Origin: Candidatus Poseidoniaceae archaeon
GTDB lineage: Archaea; Thermoplasmatota; Poseidoniia; Poseidoniales; Poseidoniaceae
Assembly (NCBI GenBank): GCA_030741455.1
Contig: JASLVI010000088.1
Location: 1 to 6,160 of the forward strand
Direction: 5' to 3'
DNA: 6,160 nt
Shown here piece after piece: positions 3,727-6,160 of the stretch. The notes under the pieces are model-generated. The model was given only the letters and a program-made list of their open reading frames with translations. It searched no databases and was not told the origin of the DNA. The translations under genes and the position numbers were made by a program. Each line of letters opens with the position of its first letter. Within the stretch, counting starts at the first letter, position 1.

Positions 3727-6160
3727 TTAGCGCTGGAACAACTGTTCTGAAGAGCAGGATGGGCAGATGACAATGGCTTCCTTGACCCCGATTGGCATCG
3801 GTACTTGGAATTCGAGTGAACAGTTAGAACATGTTCCTTTCAGCAAATTCACATCTTCATCAGCAGGAGCCGGTTCTTCCTCAATCATAGGTGATTCAGT
3901 AACTTGTTCCAAAGCTTGTGGTAATTCAATACCTGAAGCGGATGGTTTTGTGCTGGGCTGAGGTTCTGGTACCTTCGAGTTGAGTAAGGCAGCAAAATCA
4001 TCGTCTTCAGGCGGCGCCGCTGTCGACGCTTTCGGTTCATCATCAAAGAAGAGAGCTGCTGCTTCGTTGGCTGCTTGAGTCGATGCTTGAGAAAGTTGCA
4101 TGCTCGGGGCAAATTGTGCCTGTGGGACAACCATTGGCTCATCAGATGAACCGTAAATCGATTGAAGTTCTGCTTCCTTTCTCGCTTGTTCCTTCTCTTG
4201 TTCAGAGGCGACATCTGTTCCTGAATCGAGTCCTGCAAGTTGTACAGCGCTAGCAAATAGAGGAAGACGTTGTGTTCGTTTGACCATTGAAAGGTGGTTA
4301 ACAGCTTCATTCTTTGGCAAACCTCGATCGGTAAGAAGTTTCAACGCAATACCCGATTGCCATCGACGGTATCCAATCATAGCGACTCCCATCGTTAGCA
4401 AGCCGATGAGAAGGATGATTCCGAAAAGAGCAAAATCTGTTTCGGCAACTTCAGCTTCGCTTACAATTACAGAAAATGTGTGGCTATCGCTATTGTTTGA
4501 AGCATCGAAAACAGTCACAATAACAGTGTTTGTTCCAATCTTATCAAACACGAGATCGACGCGTGATCCGATGAAATTGGGGTCATCAAGAGCGTCGCCA
4601 TTGCCATCTGTATCTTCACCAGGATCCACATCCCAATGAAATCGAAGATCCGTTCCCAGATCATAACCATCGGATGCGCTGATGAGATAGGTTGTAGGTT
4701 CACCCTCAGTCGCCTGATTTGCGAATTCATTGAGCAGAGGCAGGTCGAGGCTCGGGACGGTCGAATCCGTAACGAGAATCTGAACGGAAGTCGATACACT
4801 GTTTCCACTCGGATCAAGGACGATAAGCCCAATTTCATGGACGCCAATTTCGGACCAGTTGAATGATGCTGTGGTTTGTTGACCGAATGGCGTACCATCA
4901 ACAGACCATGAACAGGCCTCTATTGCGTGATTGTCTGTACTTGTGGCACATGACAAGGAGATTGTCTCGCCATGCTCGATTCGCCAACCTCCCGGAACAG
5001 GTGTAGCAGAAGAGGAGGATGTGCCTGAAATTCGAGCAACGGGATTTGTTTCATCCACAACGGTGATGTTGATCTGTGAGCGGTCAAATCCAAGTTGGCC
5101 TGAAACGGTGAGGGTAACGGTCTTTTCACCGGGCGTTGCCCAAGATGAGGAAGCGGTAATGCCCACTGCATCAACATCGTTGATAGCATCACCATCGTTG
5201 TTTGAATCAACAGATGCATCAAAGTCCCATACGTATTGCTCAATCTGCTGGAGATTATTTGGTGATGAAGCGGCATCAAAATTCAATGGTGCATTGAGGA
5301 CCACGGATTGATTTTCAGCCGCAAACGATGCTCGCATGACGGGTACCAGTTCGACACGCATTGTGATGCGAAGGTTCGATGAACCATCGCCTTGGCCGTC
5401 TGGATCGTTTGTATTATCGACGACGAGTTTGAGCGGTTGATTGGCCAATGCCGCAGATACAATCCAATTGAACGAAGCGGTACCATCCACGCCAAGCAAG
5501 GATGCGCCGGTTAATGCCACATTGGATTGGCCTGCAAGATAATTCGCGTTCATTGATTCCGTTTGCAGGTAAACATCTCCAAAACCTTGCAGAGACCAAG
5601 CCGTTACTGAAATCGCTGTCCCCTCTTCAAGACGCAAATCATCACCTTCAAGCAAAGTAATGTGGCCGTTTGAAATCACGCCAACCAGGTCATGATACAT
5701 TGTCCATTGTCCATCAGAAAGTTTGGTGATCGAAATTGAAACACGACCAAGATTGCCCCCTTGATCACCATTTCCTTGATCCCCATCATGGGCTAGATTA
5801 TCAACAACAATGGTCCAGGATTTTTCAGATATGGACAATGGAACCTTCCAATGGAATGCATAGGATCCGTTTGCAGATTCCGTTGAAGGAATTTGTTGGT
5901 AAGCGGAGCGATATGATTGTCCTAGCAGATACGGCTGAAGACCTGCGTCATCGAAAATAAGAACATCGAGCGCATCATCAATGACGAGAATTGAGATTTC
6001 ATAAACGTCTCCTGGAGTTAAGAGGCCAAGCGATAATTCGACACACTCACCATCATCGACTGGAACTTGAGAGGCGAACACTGAGGCTGATTCAGAGGTG
6101 CATGATGGTGCTGCTCTTGCAGATGTACTCGATGCGAAGGGAGCGAGTGGTACACAGAGC
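3727..6160 (-). CDS. Surface PKD-domain protein with one membrane span and a cytoplasmic zinc ribbon (5' end beyond the right edge)
   Basis: The frame is open from the right edge (first whole codon 6157-6159) to TAA at 3727: 810 residues visible. Numbered from that codon, residues 1-16 look like the end of a signal peptide (LCVPLAPF...SARA), so the true start probably lies shortly beyond the edge; the in-frame GTG at 6081 would discard it. Order: two divergent beta repeats (53-144 and 182-270), three PKD/Ig-like domains (276-370, 373-466, 467-567), a membrane helix (575-597) followed by Arg-Arg, a short helical stretch, a charged EQEKEQARKEAE segment, a Pro/Ala/Glu-rich linker, and a zinc ribbon (Cys777, 780, 799, 802). 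PKD domains are usually extracellular adhesion or spacer modules; here the zinc ribbon should face the cytoplasm, suggesting a link between surface and an inner partner. The membrane layout is clear from sequence; ligand and partner are unknown. Confidence 0.95.
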   Translation of the reverse strand, partial: LCVPLAPFASSTSARAAPSCTSESASVFASQVPVDDGECVELSLGLLTPGDVYEISILVIDDALDVLIFDDAGLQPYLLGQSYRSAYQQIPSTESANGSYAFHWKVPLSISEKSWTIVVDNLAHDGDQGNGDQGGNLGRVSISITKLSDGQWTMYHDLVGVISNGHITLLEGDDLRLEEGTAISVTAWSLQGFGDVYLQTESMNANYLAGQSNVALTGASLLGVDGTASFNWIVSAALANQPLKLVVDNTNDPDGQGDGSSNLRITMRVELVPVMRASFAAENQSVVLNAPLNFDAASSPNNLQQIEQYVWDFDASVDSNNDGDAINDVDAVGITASSSWATPGEKTVTLTVSGQLGFDRSQINITVVDETNPVARISGTSSSSATPVPGGWRIEHGETISLSCATSTDNHAIEACSWSVDGTPFGQQTTASFNWSEIGVHEIGLIVLDPSGNSVSTSVQILVTDSTVPSLDLPLLNEFANQATEGEPTTYLISASDGYDLGTDLRFHWDVDPGEDTDGNGDALDDPNFIGSRVDLVFDKIGTNTVIVTVFDASNNSDSHTFSVIVSEAEVAETDFALFGIILLIGLLTMGVAMIGYRRWQSGIALKLLTDRGLPKNEAVNHLSMVKRTQRLPLFASAVQLAGLDSGTDVASEQEKEQARKEAELQSIYGSSDEPMVVPQAQFAPSMQLSQASTQAANEAAALFFDDEPKASTAAPPEDDDFAALLNSKVPEPQPSTKPSASGIELPQALEQVTESPMIEEEPAPADEDVNLLKGTCSNCSLEFQVPMPIGVKEAIVICPSCSSEQLFQR
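3745..3837 (-). other. C-terminal zinc ribbon of the PKD protein
   Basis: Near the C-terminus CSNC and CPSC are separated by 18 residues (Cys777, Cys780, Cys799, Cys802), with LEFQVP after the first knuckle and AIVI before the second. This is the layout of small archaeal zinc ribbons. It lies at the end of a long acidic linker on the predicted cytoplasmic side, suited to binding a protein partner. Confidence 0.85.
4369..4437 (-). other. Transmembrane helix of the PKD protein
   Basis: Residues 575-597 (start FALFGIILLIGLL, end MIGY) form the only strong hydrophobic span after the N-terminus. Acidic residues (EAEVAETD) precede it and Arg-Arg follows. By the positive-inside rule the PKD side is outside and the zinc-ribbon side inside. 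Confidence 0.93.
4459..4761 (-). other. PKD-like domain 3 with acidic loop insertion
   Basis: Residues 467-567 include YLISASDG, FHWDVDPGEDTDGNGDALDD, then FDKIGTNTVIVTVFDASNN and a closing strand HTFSVIVSE, immediately before the membrane helix. The acidic insert parallels that of domain 1 (a D-x-D stretch followed by DGNGDALDD), pointing to duplication of a calcium-loop PKD subtype. Confidence 0.75.
4762..5043 (-). other. PKD/Ig-like domain 2 with a cysteine pair
   Basis: Residues 373-466 have the same strand order: PVARISG, TISLSC, CSWSVDG, then FNWSEIGVHEIGLIVLD and a closing strand VQILVTD. The acidic insert of domains 1 and 3 is absent. Instead Cys404 and Cys416 sit on neighbouring segments and could form a disulfide, which fits an exported location. 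Confidence 0.7.
5050..5334 (-). other. PKD-like domain 1 with acidic loop insertion
   Basis: Residues 276-370 of the PKD protein have the PKD signature: a strand ending LNFDAASS, then YVWDFD, then WATPGEKTVTLTVS and a closing strand INITVVD. Between WDFD and the next strand an acidic insert (DSNNDGDAINDVD) resembles calcium-binding loops. The insert recurs in domain 3. Confidence 0.75.
5350..5616 (-). repeat. N-terminal beta repeat, copy 2 (YLxGQS...VVDN)
   Basis: Residues 182-270 carry YLAGQS, then FNWIV, then LKLVVDN, then a shorter Asp/Gly loop (DPDGQGDGSS) and NLRITMRVEL. All the landmarks of copy 1 are present in order, so this is a genuine tandem duplication, well diverged. I do not recognise the family. 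Confidence 0.7.
5728..6003 (-). repeat. N-terminal beta repeat, copy 1 (YLxGQS...VVDN)
   Basis: Residues 53-144 of the PKD protein carry YLLGQS, then FHWKV, then WTIVVDN, then a Gly/Asp/Gln-rich loop (DGDQGNGDQGG) and NLGRVSISI. It matches the following repeat landmark by landmark at an offset of about 128-130 residues. The fold is probably a beta-sandwich, with the Asp/Gly loop a candidate metal site. The loop DNA (about 5755-5790) has its own short imperfect repeat, TTGATCMCCAT. Confidence 0.7.

Noticed and set aside
3885..5599. Minus-strand short frames of 61-141 codons inside the PKD gene
   Set aside because: They lie in other frames within the 810-residue coding frame. Their Met-, His-, Ser- and Arg-rich proteins look like frame-shifted readings of it.
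78..5960. Short open frames of 60-126 codons on the plus strand
   Set aside because: All lie antisense to the two long minus-strand genes, lack recognisable domains, and their predicted proteins have odd, biased compositions. They are shadows.
6079..6081. GTG as the start of the PKD protein
   Set aside because: The frame stays open to the right edge, and the extra 26 residues look like the end of a signal peptide with an A-R-A cleavage site. An exported protein needs that part, so the GTG is an internal valine.
6100..6102. Lipoprotein cysteine near the PKD protein N-terminus (AAPSC)
   Set aside because: The residues before the cysteine are A-P-S, which does not fit the usual lipobox pattern; the protein already has a membrane helix.

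Overview
The window holds two large protein genes in tandem on the minus strand, and each is cut by a window edge. Nothing convincing is coded on the plus strand. I recognise no RNA gene, mobile element, CRISPR array or integration site. The best guess for the organism is an uncultured marine archaeon of the Marine Group II / Poseidoniales type. This rests on style rather than on a marker gene: modest GC, a large PKD-type surface protein with acidic calcium-like loops, a single membrane span followed by an acidic cytoplasmic tail ending in a zinc ribbon, and no Shine-Dalgarno sequence before the one visible start. A bacterial origin is not excluded.

Right part (3727-6160, first in transcription order): the gene for a membrane-anchored surface protein, missing only its extreme N-terminus beyond the right edge. 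The order is the end of a probable signal peptide, two copies of a divergent beta-rich repeat, three PKD/Ig-like domains, one transmembrane helix, a roughly 180-residue charged and low-complexity linker, and a C-terminal CxxC...CxxC zinc ribbon.

Middle (3652-3726): a 75-base gap with an imperfect hairpin, no T-tract and no clear promoter.

Left part (1-3651): the gene for a very large exported protein. It has a clear signal peptide and at least 1,217 residues, and runs off the left edge with no stop. I checked the frame codon by codon and found it open throughout. I recognise no named family. It is built of beta-rich units carrying a recurrent 'LP then alternating-hydrophobic strand' signature. 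At least two larger modules appear duplicated, there are long amphipathic or apolar segments, and a degenerate EF-hand-like pair lies near the visible end.

The two genes are co-oriented and closely spaced, and both encode exported proteins with repeats and acidic loops. They are probably part of one cell-surface locus, possibly an operon. What the pair does cannot be told from this window.
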